DNA of 64,000 nt from TMED14 sp041158165 (GTDB taxonomy: Bacteria; Bacteroidota; Bacteroidia; Flavobacteriales; Schleiferiaceae). Both the position numbers and the translations under genes were made by a program. The stretch is from contig JBEBBW010000001.1 of the NCBI GenBank assembly GCA_041158165.1, positions 62,001 through 126,000 on the forward strand, given 5' to 3'. The notes beneath the pieces were generated by a model. The model was not told the origin of the DNA, did not search any database, and worked only from the letters and a program-made list of their open reading frames with translations. Shown here piece after piece: positions 24,874-33,734 of this stretch (its first letter is position 1; every line of letters begins with the position of its first letter).

Positions 24874-25851
24874 ATGAGTGACGCGATTCGCATTGCTGTC
24901 GTTGGTGCGGGGATTGCTGGGGCTGCGGTGGTGCGCACGGCTCCGGCTGGAGCCCACATCACGGTGTTTGACGGGTTTCCGGACCGCAGCGCCACCCGGG
25001 TAGCCACGGGGCTCGTGAACCCGTTGGTGCTGAAGCGCCGGCGCGTGGTGTGGCGCGCGGCGGAAGCCCTCGAGGTGGCGAAACGGTTTTACCCGAAATC
25101 TTTTCGGAGCGCCGAGCCCATTTATGAGGTGCTGCGCAGCCCCGACGAGGTAAACGATTGGAATGCCATGGGCGACCACCCCGCCCTAGGGCCATTTCTC
25201 GGGCCGCTAGTGGATGTTCCCCACGGAATTCATGGTCTGTGCCTCGGGACCGTCAACGAAAGCTTTCGGGTGAACCTCAAGGGCTTCGTCGACTGGGCGC
25301 TGGATGGCGTGGAGCTTCGTAATGAGGCAGTTGCATCCATCGAACGGTCGGCGTCGGGAGGCTGGACGCTGAACGAAGGCCACCACGCAGACGTTGTGGT
25401 CCTTTGTGAAGGCTACCAAGCCCAGTGGGCCGAGCATTTTTGGGGCGATTTGGGGTTTGCGCGCACCTCAGGTCAAGGATTGCGGGTCGTGCTGCGCACT
25501 GAACCCGGCAAGATGCTGCACCGCAGTCATTTTTTATTGCCCGAAGGCGACGGAAGCTACCAGTTGGGTGCGTCCTACGGCTGGGGCATTTCGAGTGGGG
25601 CTGTGGCTCCTCCCCCGCCGCGGCAGGATCAGACGGAGGAACTCCTTGAATCGGCACGCACCTGGATTGCTTCAGAAATCGAAGTTCGCGGGGCCTGGAC
25701 CGGAATTCGCCCGACGATGAAGGATCGGCGTCCGCGCTGGGGTTGGCACCCGGAACACCCTGGACTCGGCCTGCTCAACGGCTTAGGGTCGCGTGGAACG
25801 CTTCATGCGCCCCTTCTCGCCAAGGAGCTGTGGCAGCAGCGGCCAGCTTAA
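24874..25851 (+). CDS. FAD-dependent oxidoreductase, DAO family
   Basis: 325 residues from the ATG at 24874; the open frame back to 24748 runs through the terminator and gldN. The Rossmann FAD motif IRIAVVGAGIAGAAVVRTA opens the protein. VATGLVNPLVLKRR resembles the ribose-binding part of DAO-family enzymes. A C-terminal FAD-binding segment (WTGIRPTMKDRRPRWGWHPEHPGLGLLNGLGSRG) ends with the usual glycine-rich turn. Members oxidise amines or amino acids (glycine oxidase, MnmC C-domain); the substrate is not evident. The stop overlaps the convergent DUF983 gene stop at TTAA. Confidence 0.8.
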   Translation: MSDAIRIAVVGAGIAGAAVVRTAPAGAHITVFDGFPDRSATRVATGLVNPLVLKRRRVVWRAAEALEVAKRFYPKSFRSAEPIYEVLRSPDEVNDWNAMGDHPALGPFLGPLVDVPHGIHGLCLGTVNESFRVNLKGFVDWALDGVELRNEAVASIERSASGGWTLNEGHHADVVVLCEGYQAQWAEHFWGDLGFARTSGQGLRVVLRTEPGKMLHRSHFLLPEGDGSYQLGASYGWGISSGAVAPPPPRQDQTEELLESARTWIASEIEVRGAWTGIRPTMKDRRPRWGWHPEHPGLGLLNGLGSRGTLHAPLLAKELWQQRPA

Positions 25852-26240
25852 TGCTTGGGCGCTGCGTTGGGGTCGTAGTGCACAAAAATATTGAGGTAGG
25901 TCACGCGCGCCACCCGAAAAAGCCATGGACCAAGGAGCACCAGGGTTCCGCCCAGCGCACCCACGGTCGGCCACATGGCCCAGTCGAGCCAAATGCCGAA
26001 GATGATGTAGACCGCGACAAACAGGGCGACGGTGTAGGCGTAGGACACGTACATGGCGCCGTAGTAAAAATTGGGTTCGGGCTCGTAGTCCTGACCGCAG
26101 ACGCTGCAGGACGCGTGCATCTTGTCCATGTTGCGCAGGTTGTAGGGGTTGGGGTCCACAAACATTTCACCCTCGTGGCACTTGGGGCATTTCGCGGTGA
26201 GAATGCTGTAGGGCTTGCTGCCTTTGCCGATCAACTTCAT
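25848..26240 (-). CDS. DUF983 membrane protein with N-terminal zinc-ribbon-like cysteines
   Basis: 130 residues from the ATG at 26240; upstream in-frame codons reach 26336 but overlap the divergent ABC-F gene. Two CxxC pairs (CPKCHEGEMF and CSVCGQDYEPEPNFYYGAMYVSYAY) precede two membrane helices. This is the DUF983 layout. Function is unknown. TAAATTTG lies 29 bases upstream on the same strand. The stop codon shares bases with the stop of the convergent oxidoreductase. Confidence 0.82.
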   Translation of the reverse strand: MKLIGKGSKPYSILTAKCPKCHEGEMFVDPNPYNLRNMDKMHASCSVCGQDYEPEPNFYYGAMYVSYAYTVALFVAVYIIFGIWLDWAMWPTVGALGGTLVLLGPWLFRVARVTYLNIFVHYDPNAAPKH

Positions 26241-26269
26241 GGGGATGCTGGGTATGGGGTTCCTGGCTG

Positions 26270-26277
26270 CAAATTTA
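26270..26277 (-). promoter_or_regulatory. -7 element TAAATTTG of the DUF983 gene
   Basis: A perfect TAnnTTTG match on the minus strand, 29 bases before the ATG at 26240. It is divergent from the ABC-F promoter 26 bases away. Confidence 0.45.
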
Positions 26278-26302
26278 CCCTGCACATGGCCGGCTGACGT
26301 GG

Positions 26303-26310
26303 TACTTTTG
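26303..26310 (+). promoter_or_regulatory. -7 element TACTTTTG of the ABC-F gene
   Basis: A perfect TAnnTTTG match, eight bases before the ATG at 26319. Confidence 0.5.
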
Positions 26311-26318
26311 TCACCCTT

Positions 26319-28295
26319 ATGTTGAGTGTACACCAAGTTAGTTTGAGTTTTGGCGGAACGGACCTTTTTAAAGGCATTTCGATTCAGGTAAATCCCGGCG
26401 ACCGCATCGGTTTAGTTGGACGGAACGGAGCCGGAAAATCCACGCTGCTCAAGCTGATCGCGGGCCGCTACAAGCCCGACACGGGCAAGATTAGCTACCC
26501 GAGCGACTTCAGCATCGGTTTTTTGACCCAAGACATGCCGCCGGCGCCGAACGCAAGCGTTTGGGACGAGGCCGCCTCGAGCTTTACCGAAATCAAGCGC
26601 CTCGAAGCCGAAATGGAGTCGATGACCGAAGAAATGGGCACCCGCACCGACTACGAGAGCGACGACTACATGGCCCTTTTGGACCGGTTTCACCACGCTC
26701 AGGAACGCTTTCAGCACATCGGCGGCTACACCTACCAGGCGGACTTGGAGCGGGTACTTCTCGGACTTGGCTTTAAGGCCACGGACTTTCACCAGCCACT
26801 GAATTCGTTTTCGGGCGGATGGCAGATGCGCGTGGAACTGGCGAAGATTCTGCTTCAGCACCACGACGTGCTGCTGCTCGACGAACCGACGAACCACCTC
26901 GACATTGAGTCTATTTTGTGGCTCGAAGAGTTTTTGGCCGAAAGCAACCAAGCCATCATTCTTGTTTCGCACGACCGGACTTTTCTCAACAACGCAACCA
27001 ACCGCACCCTCGAGATCGTTTTGGGCAAGGGATACGATTACAACGTTCCCTACTTCAAGTACTTGACCCTGAGGGACGAGATTCGCGAGAAGCAACGCCA
27101 GGCCAAGGCCAACCAGGACAAGGAAATCAAGCACACCCAGGAATTGGTGGACCGGTTCCGCGCCAAAGCGAGCAAGGCGGCCTTTGCGCAGTCCTTGATT
27201 AAAAAACTGGACCGCATTGACGTTATTGAAGTCGACGACGAAGACACGCGCCAGATGCGCTTTAAGTTTCCGCCGGCGCCGCATTCGGGCAAGATTATGG
27301 CGCGTTTGCACGGCATCCACAAGCACTATGGCCCCAAGCACGTGCTGCGCGGCCTGGATTTGGAGTTTGTGCGCGGCCAAAAAATCGCGTTTGTGGGCCA
27401 AAACGGGCAGGGCAAGTCGACGCTGGTGAAAATTTTAACGGAGGGGCTAGCCTACGACGGCCAAATTGAATGGGGCCACCAGGTGCAGCTGGGCTACTAC
27501 GCCCAGAACCAAGCTGAGGTGCTGGACGGAACCAAGACGGTGCTTGAAACGATTGAAGATGCAGCTCCAGACGAAATTCGCAAGAGCGCGCGCAAGCTGC
27601 TCGGCAACTTTATGTTTGGCGGCGACGACGTCGAAAAAAAGGTGCGTGTGCTGTCGGGCGGCGAACGTGGTCGCCTCGCGCTGTGCCAGCTGATGTTGAA
27701 TCCAATTAACCTGCTGGTGCTCGACGAACCGACCAACCACCTGGATATGGCGGCCAAGGACGTGCTGAAGCAGGCCCTGCTGCAGTACGACGGAACCCTG
27801 ATTGTGGTGTCGCACGACCGCGAATTCCTCGAGGGCTTGTGCAACTTGACGTTGGAGTTCCGCGACGGTAAGGTGAAGCCCTACCTCGGTGGAATTGAGT
27901 ACTTCTTGGAGCAGCGCAAGCTGGAATCGCTTCGCGCCATGGAAGTTGCGGGCGTTCAAAAGGCGGCCGCTGCGGCGAGTGCCGCCGCCGCGGCGGCTGC
28001 GGCCGGCGCGGCCCCCAAGCGGAGCCGCGAGGATCAAAAACGCCTCGAATCGGAACTCCGCACCGCCCAAAAGGCGATGGAATCGGCCGAAAAGGCCTAC
28101 GAAGCGGCTCAAGCGGCGCTCGACGCTATGGACGCCGAAGTAGCCAATCCCGAAGTGTTCAAGGAGCGCAGCATGGATCCCGCGTTTTTCAAGAACTACG
28201 AGGAGCTGCAGCACAAGGTTCACGCGCAGTTCGAAGTGTGGGCCGAAGCACAAGACCGATTTAACGCTGCCAAAACAGCCGCCGAGGAAGCCTGA
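26319..28295 (+). CDS. ABC-F family ATPase (translation-associated)
   Basis: 658 residues with two ABC domains and no membrane segment. Domain 1 has Walker A GLVGRNGAGKST, signature FSGGWQMRVELA and Walker B LLLDEPTNHLD. Domain 2 has VGQNGQGKST, LSGGERGRLALCQLML and LVLDEPTNHLD. The linker between them is the charged P-site tRNA-interaction region. After domain 2 comes a poly-alanine stretch (about residues 548-566) and a C-terminal coiled coil (LESELRTAQKAMESAEKAYEAAQ), as in Uup-type proteins. ABC-F proteins act on the ribosome. The exact subtype is not assigned. Confidence 0.93.
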   Translation: MLSVHQVSLSFGGTDLFKGISIQVNPGDRIGLVGRNGAGKSTLLKLIAGRYKPDTGKISYPSDFSIGFLTQDMPPAPNASVWDEAASSFTEIKRLEAEMESMTEEMGTRTDYESDDYMALLDRFHHAQERFQHIGGYTYQADLERVLLGLGFKATDFHQPLNSFSGGWQMRVELAKILLQHHDVLLLDEPTNHLDIESILWLEEFLAESNQAIILVSHDRTFLNNATNRTLEIVLGKGYDYNVPYFKYLTLRDEIREKQRQAKANQDKEIKHTQELVDRFRAKASKAAFAQSLIKKLDRIDVIEVDDEDTRQMRFKFPPAPHSGKIMARLHGIHKHYGPKHVLRGLDLEFVRGQKIAFVGQNGQGKSTLVKILTEGLAYDGQIEWGHQVQLGYYAQNQAEVLDGTKTVLETIEDAAPDEIRKSARKLLGNFMFGGDDVEKKVRVLSGGERGRLALCQLMLNPINLLVLDEPTNHLDMAAKDVLKQALLQYDGTLIVVSHDREFLEGLCNLTLEFRDGKVKPYLGGIEYFLEQRKLESLRAMEVAGVQKAAAAASAAAAAAAAGAAPKRSREDQKRLESELRTAQKAMESAEKAYEAAQAALDAMDAEVANPEVFKERSMDPAFFKNYEELQHKVHAQFEVWAEAQDRFNAAKTAAEEA

Positions 28296-28297
28296 GG

Positions 28298-28305
28298 TAT
28301 CTTTG
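28298..28305 (+). promoter_or_regulatory. -7 element TATCTTTG of the PafA-like gene
   Basis: A perfect TAnnTTTG match, four bases before the ATG at 28310 and three bases after the stop of the ABC-F gene. The core TTTGGGCTATG is identical to that at gldB. Confidence 0.6.
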
Positions 28306-28309
28306 GGCT

Positions 28310-29908
28310 ATGCGTACTCTGCTTGCCCTAAGTATTGCGGTGCTGGCCTTAGCGCCCGCACACGCCCAAAAAAAGAACGCTGGTTCCAGCGCTAAACCCA
28401 AGCTCGCGGTGTCGATTGTGGTCGACCAAATGCGCGCGGACTACTTGACGCGGTTCGCGCCGCTCTACACGGGGGGATTTAAACGTTTGGTCACGGAAGG
28501 CCAGGTTTTTCGCAACGCGCACTACACCCACACGCCAACCTACACGGGCCCAGGGCACGCTGTCGTGTACACGGGCACTGACCCGAGCAACCACGGAATC
28601 ATTGCAAACGATTGGTACGACCCCGCGCTTGGCCGAGAAGTGTACTGTGTGGAAGACCTTGAAGTTCAGCCTGTGGGCAGCACGCGGGACGCAGACAAGC
28701 GCAGCCCAAAAAACATTTTATCAACGACGTGGACCGACGAACTGGAATGGGCCAGCGTGGGTAAATCCAAGGTTTTTGGCTTCTCGCTGAAGGACCGAGG
28801 CGCGATCACGGCCGCCGGCCACTATGGCGATGCCGCCTTTTGGATGGACGACAAGGTCGGTTTTGTCACATCTTCGCACTATGCGTCAGAGCTGCCTGCT
28901 TGGGTTCAAATGTTTAACGCGAAGCATGCGCCTTCGAGCTACCTGAACGGCACGTGGGATCGCCTTATGCCGCCATCGGTTTATGAGTCGTTTACGGGGC
29001 CGGACGAACGGCCCTTTGAGGGCAAGCTTCGCGGGGCTTCGACCGGTTCATTTCCCTACGACTTGGCTGCGTTGGGCGCAGGCAATCCAGGCCTGATTCG
29101 CTATACACCGTATGGAAACCAAATTCTCATCGACGTCGCCTTGGCAGCAGTGGACGCCGAGCAATTGGGCCGCGGAACCCACACGGACGTGCTCGCCATT
29201 TCGTTTTCGACGCCCGACCACCTCGGCCACTTGATGGGTCCGCGCGCTCAAGAATTGATGGACGTTTACCTTCGACTCGACCTGCAGCTCGGCCAACTTT
29301 TTGATGCCCTCGACGCCCGTCTGGGCCGCGGAAACTACTACGTTTCGCTCACCGCCGACCACGGTTCCTGCGACAATTCGAACCAAGCGGCCCTCGACGG
29401 GTTTGCCGTGAAAAGCTGGTCCGGAAAAGATATTCAAGCTCAGTTTGGCGCGCTTATTTCAGGACTTCAGCTTGAGGAGCCCGGCGTGCTGCACGTCGGC
29501 AACGACCAAGTTCACCTCAAGAGTAGCGACGACGACGACTGGGCGTTGGTGCGCGACGCCCTCATGAAGCACCCCGCTGTGCAAATGGCCTGGACGGCAG
29601 ACGAAGTGCGCGCCTCGTGCGACCCCAAGGTGGCCATGCGCCGCAATTCCTTTGACGCCCGCAGTGGACAGGTATTTTATGAGCTCAAGTCGGGCCACAT
29701 GGACTACAGCACCGACGGCTGCACGCACGGTTCTGGGCATGCGTACGACACCCACGTACCCATTGTGTTCATGGGGCCCGGAATTCCGGCGAACGCCAAC
29801 CGATGGGAGCGTGTTCATCCGCGCGACATGGCGCCGACCTGGTCTATGCTTTTAGGTACCGCATTGCCGTCGAGTGCGACGGGGGATCCGCTGCCGCTAG
29901 GGAAATAG
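28310..29908 (+). CDS. PafA-like alkaline phosphatase family protein
   Basis: 532 residues with a signal peptide (MRTLLALSIAVLALAPAHAQ). VSIVVDQMRADYLTRF supplies the first metal aspartate. HTPTYTGPGHAVVYTGTDPSNHGI carries the threonine nucleophile of PafA-type enzymes. TPDHLGHLMGPRAQELMD and LTADHGSCDN give further metal ligands, and HAYDTHVPIVFMGPGI the last histidine. PafA is a Ca-independent, phosphate-insensitive phosphatase of the Flavobacteria periplasm releasing phosphate from organic esters. A role in phosphate scavenging follows from family knowledge only. Confidence 0.85.
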   Translation: MRTLLALSIAVLALAPAHAQKKNAGSSAKPKLAVSIVVDQMRADYLTRFAPLYTGGFKRLVTEGQVFRNAHYTHTPTYTGPGHAVVYTGTDPSNHGIIANDWYDPALGREVYCVEDLEVQPVGSTRDADKRSPKNILSTTWTDELEWASVGKSKVFGFSLKDRGAITAAGHYGDAAFWMDDKVGFVTSSHYASELPAWVQMFNAKHAPSSYLNGTWDRLMPPSVYESFTGPDERPFEGKLRGASTGSFPYDLAALGAGNPGLIRYTPYGNQILIDVALAAVDAEQLGRGTHTDVLAISFSTPDHLGHLMGPRAQELMDVYLRLDLQLGQLFDALDARLGRGNYYVSLTADHGSCDNSNQAALDGFAVKSWSGKDIQAQFGALISGLQLEEPGVLHVGNDQVHLKSSDDDDWALVRDALMKHPAVQMAWTADEVRASCDPKVAMRRNSFDARSGQVFYELKSGHMDYSTDGCTHGSGHAYDTHVPIVFMGPGIPANANRWERVHPRDMAPTWSMLLGTALPSSATGDPLPLGK

Positions 29909-29938
29909 CTGGTTGGCTAGTTAGCTAGTTGGCTAGTT
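29907..29938. repeat. Four tandem 8-bp units (GGCTAGTT family)
   Basis: Units AGCTGGTT, GGCTAGTT, AGCTAGTT and GGCTAGTT begin within the stop codon of the PafA-like gene and lie between convergent genes. They are the reverse complement of the octamers at 8441-8472. Confidence 0.8.
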
Positions 29939-29974
29939 AGGTTGACGCGAGTAAGCATTGTCTAAATCAACGAG

Positions 29975-30790
29975 CTAGCGAGCCACTTCACACACCGGTA
30001 TCGGCCTCATTTTATGGAGGTTGGCCCGGTGGAAGCGCGCGAAAACGAGGAAGACTTCGAGGTCGCGTCCGTCGAGGCCGTGGGAACGTGCCCAGTCTGC
30101 GTCGCTAGGAATCGTTTCTGGCGTCCAATGGGCGGTATTGGCGAACTTCATGGCCTGTTCAAGTTCCGCGTAACGGGCACCTAATTGGTCTTCATCGGTG
30201 CGGCCGTCGTTCCAGAGTCCGTCGGTTGGTGCGGCGTCGAGAATAGCCTTAGGAACCCCGATATGGCGCCCCACGGCGTACACTTCTGACTTGTAGAGGT
30301 CGGCTATGGGGCTGAGGTCTACGCCGCCGTCGCCGTACTTGGTAAAGAAGCCTACGCCAAAATCTTCGATTTTGTTGCCTGTGCCGGCGACGAGCAGCCC
30401 GTGGTTCTGTGCCTGTGCATACAATGTGGCCATGCGCAGGCGCGCGCGGGTGTTGGCCAGCGCGAGGTCGGTTTGGGCAGACGGCGCTAAGTTGAGTGCC
30501 GCGGCATGTGCGTCAAACACAGCGGTCAAATCCACGCGCAGAGTTCGAACGTTAGGGTGGCGCTCGCTGAGCTCCTGCATCCACGACTGGGCCCGAGAAA
30601 CTTGGTCCGGCGCCTGATGAATGGGCATTTCGAGGAGGTGCACTTCAAGGCCCGTAGCCGCACAAAGCCCTGCAGTGACGGCTGAATCGATGCCGCCGGA
30701 TACCCCAACGGCGAATCCGCGAGCGCGAGCCTGGGCGGCATAATCACTCAGCCATTGGGTGATTTGAAGGGTAGCGGAGGCGGCGTTCAC
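29975..30790 (-). CDS. nadE: NAD(+) synthase
   Basis: 271 residues, the single-domain ammonia-type length. The PP-loop ATP motif is VGVSGGIDSAVTAGL. GTGNKIEDFGVGFFTKYGDGGVDLSPIADLYKSEVYAVGRHIGVP is the strongly conserved core. It makes NAD from deamido-NAD, ATP and ammonia. No glutaminase domain is present. It is divergent from gldB, an arrangement that recurs in gliding Flavobacteria where nadE neighbours gldB. No clear TAnnTTTG was found upstream. Confidence 0.95.
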   Translation of the reverse strand: MNAASATLQITQWLSDYAAQARARGFAVGVSGGIDSAVTAGLCAATGLEVHLLEMPIHQAPDQVSRAQSWMQELSERHPNVRTLRVDLTAVFDAHAAALNLAPSAQTDLALANTRARLRMATLYAQAQNHGLLVAGTGNKIEDFGVGFFTKYGDGGVDLSPIADLYKSEVYAVGRHIGVPKAILDAAPTDGLWNDGRTDEDQLGARYAELEQAMKFANTAHWTPETIPSDADWARSHGLDGRDLEVFLVFARFHRANLHKMRPIPVCEVAR

Positions 30791-30795
30791 GGGAG

Positions 30796-30803
30796 TACCT
30801 TTG
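30796..30803 (+). promoter_or_regulatory. -7 element TACCTTTG of gldB-gldC
   Basis: A perfect TAnnTTTG match, four bases (GGCT) before the gldB ATG at 30808. Confidence 0.6.
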
Positions 30804-30807
30804 GGCT

Positions 30808-31818
30808 ATGCTTAATAGGACGCCAAAATTAGGTCTTTTGTTCGCGGCAACCGCCTTTTTGCTGGGCGTTGGATGCCAAAATGATCCGTGGATTTCGGCC
30901 GGCGAAGAGGCCGAGGCTCAGGCCCAGTCCTCGGTGCTTGGGGAACGTGACCCGTTGCGCATCGTCCATTTTGCCGACTCGGTGCTTGGTCTGGATTCTG
31001 CCGCGCTTGGGGTGAAGCTTGAAGCGATGGCTCCGCGCCACCCCTTGATTTTTGAACCGAACTGGCGCGAGAACCTGCCGCCCTACTTGCTCGACGAGGG
31101 AGTGCGCGCACTTTGGACCGACGCGAAAATGGTCCGCCCTCCCCTGGCCGATTTTGACGCCATGGTCACCCAAATGCTCGACCGAGTTGACGGCCTTCAG
31201 GGCAAGCCCACTGGCCTGCGGATTTATACCTATGTGTCTCGAGCTGAAGAATTTGACGTACTTCGAGCCGACGGCGCACTCTTTGTCGCCTGGGATCGCT
31301 TTTTGGGTGCGGACCACCCACTTTATGCCGAAGAGTCGGCCTACTTGAGGCAGCGTCACGATCCGAACCGAATTTATTCGGTGCTCGCGGCCGCCCTGTA
31401 CGAGCCGGCGTCGACGGGCGGCGGACTGCTGCTCGACGAAATGCTTCGCAAGGGCAAGCAACTGCTCTTTATGCAGACCGTGCTTGGCGAAGAAGACGTG
31501 TACCGCTACTTGACCTACACCGCGGCGCAGCGCGAGTTTGTCGCCGCCAACGAACGCGACCTATGGGAAACCTTGGTGCGCGAACGCTGGCTGTTCGACA
31601 GCCGGGCTGACCTAAAGCGCAAGCTGATCGAAGTGGCGCCCTTCAGCAAGTTGGGCAGCGAGCGAGATCAGGAAATCCCAGGACAAATTGGCGCATGGTT
31701 TGGTTGGCGCATCATGCAGGCCTACTGGAAGGAGCATCCCGAACTAAGCCTTTGGGAGGTCCTTGAGGCTAGCCCAAAAAGCGCCGAACTGCTCCAGCAA
31801 GCAAACTTTCGACCATGA
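30808..31818 (+). CDS. gldB: Gliding motility lipoprotein GldB
   Basis: 336 residues. The lipoprotein signal ends in LLGVGCQND (Cys23). Typical GldB features are LFVAWDRFLGADHPLYAEESAYLRQRHDPNRI in the middle and QEIPGQIGAWFGWRIMQAYWKEHPELSLWEVLE near the C-terminus. GldB is an essential lipoprotein of uncertain mechanism needed for gliding and T9SS function. Its stop overlaps the gldC start by 4 bp. Confidence 0.9.
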   Translation: MLNRTPKLGLLFAATAFLLGVGCQNDPWISAGEEAEAQAQSSVLGERDPLRIVHFADSVLGLDSAALGVKLEAMAPRHPLIFEPNWRENLPPYLLDEGVRALWTDAKMVRPPLADFDAMVTQMLDRVDGLQGKPTGLRIYTYVSRAEEFDVLRADGALFVAWDRFLGADHPLYAEESAYLRQRHDPNRIYSVLAAALYEPASTGGGLLLDEMLRKGKQLLFMQTVLGEEDVYRYLTYTAAQREFVAANERDLWETLVRERWLFDSRADLKRKLIEVAPFSKLGSERDQEIPGQIGAWFGWRIMQAYWKEHPELSLWEVLEASPKSAELLQQANFRP

Positions 31819-32147
31819 AATCTACCATCCACCTCGACATTGAGCTCGACGAAAACCGAGTACCTGAACGCATTCAATGGTCCGCGCCCGACGGCGGTGT
31901 GGATCAGGCCGAAACTCCGGCGGTCATGCTGTCGGTTTGGGACGAACGCGTCGAAGAACTATTGCGCATCGACCTGTGGACCAAAGACATGCGGGTAGAT
32001 CACATGAAGAAGATGTACCACCAAACACTTCTAGCGTTGGCCGACGGCTTGGAGCGCGCAACCAGTGAGGCCGAGGCGGCCGAAGACCTTCGGATTTTTG
32101 CCCGGCACTTCGCCGAGCGGCTTAAATTGATGGATCCTGCGCGCTGA
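31815..32147 (+). CDS. gldC: Gliding motility protein GldC
   Basis: 110 residues, no signal peptide. KSTIHLDIELDENRVPERIQWSAPDG, then VMLSVWDERVEELLRIDLWTKDMRVDHMKKMYHQTLLALADGLERAT, match GldC closely in sequence and length. GldC is a soluble accessory protein whose loss reduces gliding. It overlaps gldB by 4 bp, and its 3' end overlaps the convergent engB by 26 bp. Confidence 0.92.
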   Translation: MKSTIHLDIELDENRVPERIQWSAPDGGVDQAETPAVMLSVWDERVEELLRIDLWTKDMRVDHMKKMYHQTLLALADGLERATSEAEAAEDLRIFARHFAERLKLMDPAR

Positions 32148-32763
32148 GCTCCGCATTGAGCGACTCGATGTAGGCCAATAGCTTGTCGCGCCCATAGCCC
32201 GTTTCGGCACTGGTTTGGAACCACGGCGGCAGTTCTGCCCAGTCTTTTAGGAAGGCTTTTTCGAAGGCTGCGCGGTTTTTCATCAGCACGGAACCCGAAA
32301 TTTTATCAGCCTTGGTGTAGACCAGGGCGAACGGAACGCGCCACGAACCCAGCTGCTTGAGGAATTCAAGATCAACCTGCTGGGGCTCCAAGCGGCCGTC
32401 AATCAAGACAAACACAAGCGCCAGGTTTTTTCGCTCGCGCACGTAGCGCCCGATCATGGTGCTGAATCTTGCGCGCTGGGATTTGCTCACTTTGGCGTAG
32501 CCGTAGCCCGGCAGGTCGGCCAAAACCCAGGTTCCGCGGTCAATTTTAAACAAATTGATAAGCTGGGTCTTGCCCGGACGGCCCGACGTTTTCGCCAGGT
32601 CCTTTTTGCCCACCAACTTGTTAATGAGCGAGGATTTGCCCACATTGGAACGGCCAATAAAGGCGTATTCAGGAAGTTCCCATGCCGGACAGTCCTCGAC
32701 TTTGGGCGAGGAAAGAACGAATTCGGCGTGAAGACTTAACCGATCTTGACGTTCTTGAGCCAC
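32122..32763 (-). CDS. engB: Ribosome biogenesis GTPase EngB (YihA/YsxC)
   Basis: 213 residues. G1 is GRSNVGKSSLINKL, switch II is LADLPGYGYAKVSKSQ, and G4 is YTKADK. The AEFVLSS segment before the G domain is usual for the family. EngB assists late 50S assembly. The start overlaps the end of the alpha/beta hydrolase gene by 28 bp; no better start exists downstream before the conserved AEFV segment. It converges on gldC with a 26-bp overlap. Confidence 0.93.
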   Translation of the reverse strand: MAQERQDRLSLHAEFVLSSPKVEDCPAWELPEYAFIGRSNVGKSSLINKLVGKKDLAKTSGRPGKTQLINLFKIDRGTWVLADLPGYGYAKVSKSQRARFSTMIGRYVRERKNLALVFVLIDGRLEPQQVDLEFLKQLGSWRVPFALVYTKADKISGSVLMKNRAAFEKAFLKDWAELPPWFQTSAETGYGRDKLLAYIESLNAELSAQDPSI

Positions 32764-33500
32764 GTATCGACAATCGTATTGAACTCCTCGGGGTGCTCCA
32801 TCATGGCCGCGTGCCCGCAGTGGTCAATCCAATTGAGCTCGGAATTGGGCAGCAATTCGTGGAATTTATCGGCCACCTCGGGCGGCGTTACAGCGTCTTG
32901 CTTGCCCCACACAATGCAGACCGGCACGTTAAATGTTTTAATATCTTCTGCCATGTTGTGGCGAATGGCCGACTTCGAGATAGCAAGCGTTTTAATCGCC
33001 TTCATTCGGTCGTTCACCGTGTCAAAAACTTGGTCAATAAGTTCGTCGCTTGCCACTTCCTTCACGTAGAAGACGTCGCGAACGCGTTCTGCAATGTAGT
33101 TGCGGTCCCCGCGGCGCGGGTAGCTGTTGCCCATTGCTGACTCATACAGTCCGCTTGAACCGGCCAAGACGATACCGGCGACACGCTCAGGGAACATCTT
33201 TTGGAAGAGCAAGGCAATGTGTCCGCCCAAGCTATTGCCGACGAGAACCACTTTGCCGTAGCCGCGGTAATCCACAAACTTTTTTAAGTACTTCGTCAAG
33301 CTCGTGACCGACGTCGTCGGCAAGGGCATGGAATACAACGGCAAAAGCGGGACCACGGCCTCGTAACCACGATGGCTAAAGTAGCTAACCTGGTTTTGGA
33401 AGTTGCTGAGCGTCCCCATAAGTCCGTGCAGGAAGATTATTGGGGTTCCGCTGCCTTCGGTAAGGTATTCGTAGGAACCGTCTTGGATGAGCGTCGACAT
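32736..33500 (-). CDS. Alpha/beta hydrolase
   Basis: 254 residues, cytoplasmic. The oxyanion-hole strand is IIFLHGLMG, the nucleophile elbow VLVGNSLGGHIAL (Ser), the acid VCIVWGKQDAVTPP (Asp) and the base WIDHCGHAAMMEHPEEFN (His). This is the complete catalytic set of the fold. The substrate is unknown. Bacteroidota homologues frequently sit beside engB and the mraZ cluster. Its transcription probably starts at TATCTTTG, 21 bases upstream, and continues into engB. Confidence 0.88.
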   Translation of the reverse strand: MSTLIQDGSYEYLTEGSGTPIIFLHGLMGTLSNFQNQVSYFSHRGYEAVVPLLPLYSMPLPTTSVTSLTKYLKKFVDYRGYGKVVLVGNSLGGHIALLFQKMFPERVAGIVLAGSSGLYESAMGNSYPRRGDRNYIAERVRDVFYVKEVASDELIDQVFDTVNDRMKAIKTLAISKSAIRHNMAEDIKTFNVPVCIVWGKQDAVTPPEVADKFHELLPNSELNWIDHCGHAAMMEHPEEFNTIVDTWLKNVKIG

Positions 33501-33521
33501 AGGCGCGTTTTAATAATTCGG

Positions 33522-33529
33522 CAAAGATA
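33522..33529 (-). promoter_or_regulatory. -7 element TATCTTTG of the hydrolase-engB pair
   Basis: A perfect TAnnTTTG match on the minus strand, 21 bases before the ATG at 33500. The rest of the gap to 33700 shows no gene I can support. Confidence 0.5.
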
Positions 33530-33699
33530 CGGAATAGTAAGAGGTCACCTTCGTAATCCACTCGGGCGAAGGCCAAGTTGCCGCTAAAGCCCGCGACAAA
33601 TCGGGATCGGCGGATACTCCGTCTAGGCCGCGCCGTGTCCAAACGCAAAAATCTGATTTGCTGCACGTTATACGCTAAACCAAAAAGTTATTCACAATT

Positions 33700-33729
33700 G
33701 TGGGAGAAAGTGGGTGATTGTGGGAGAGT
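33700..33729 (+). promoter_or_regulatory. MraZ-box operator: three GTGGG direct repeats at 10-bp spacing
   Basis: GTGGGAGAAA, GTGGGTGATT and GTGGGAGAGT follow each other without gaps, with a fourth, weaker CGGGG at 33730. Helically phased GTGGG-type repeats upstream of mraZ are the known binding site of MraZ on its own dcw promoter. They sit directly upstream of the -7 element at 33735, placing bound MraZ across the promoter. Confidence 0.85.
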
Positions 33730-33734
33730 CGGGG

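Noticed and set aside
33530..33699. Short open frames on both strands in the mraZ upstream gap
   Set aside because: No homologous pattern and no start signals. The region is better explained as divergent promoter sequence.
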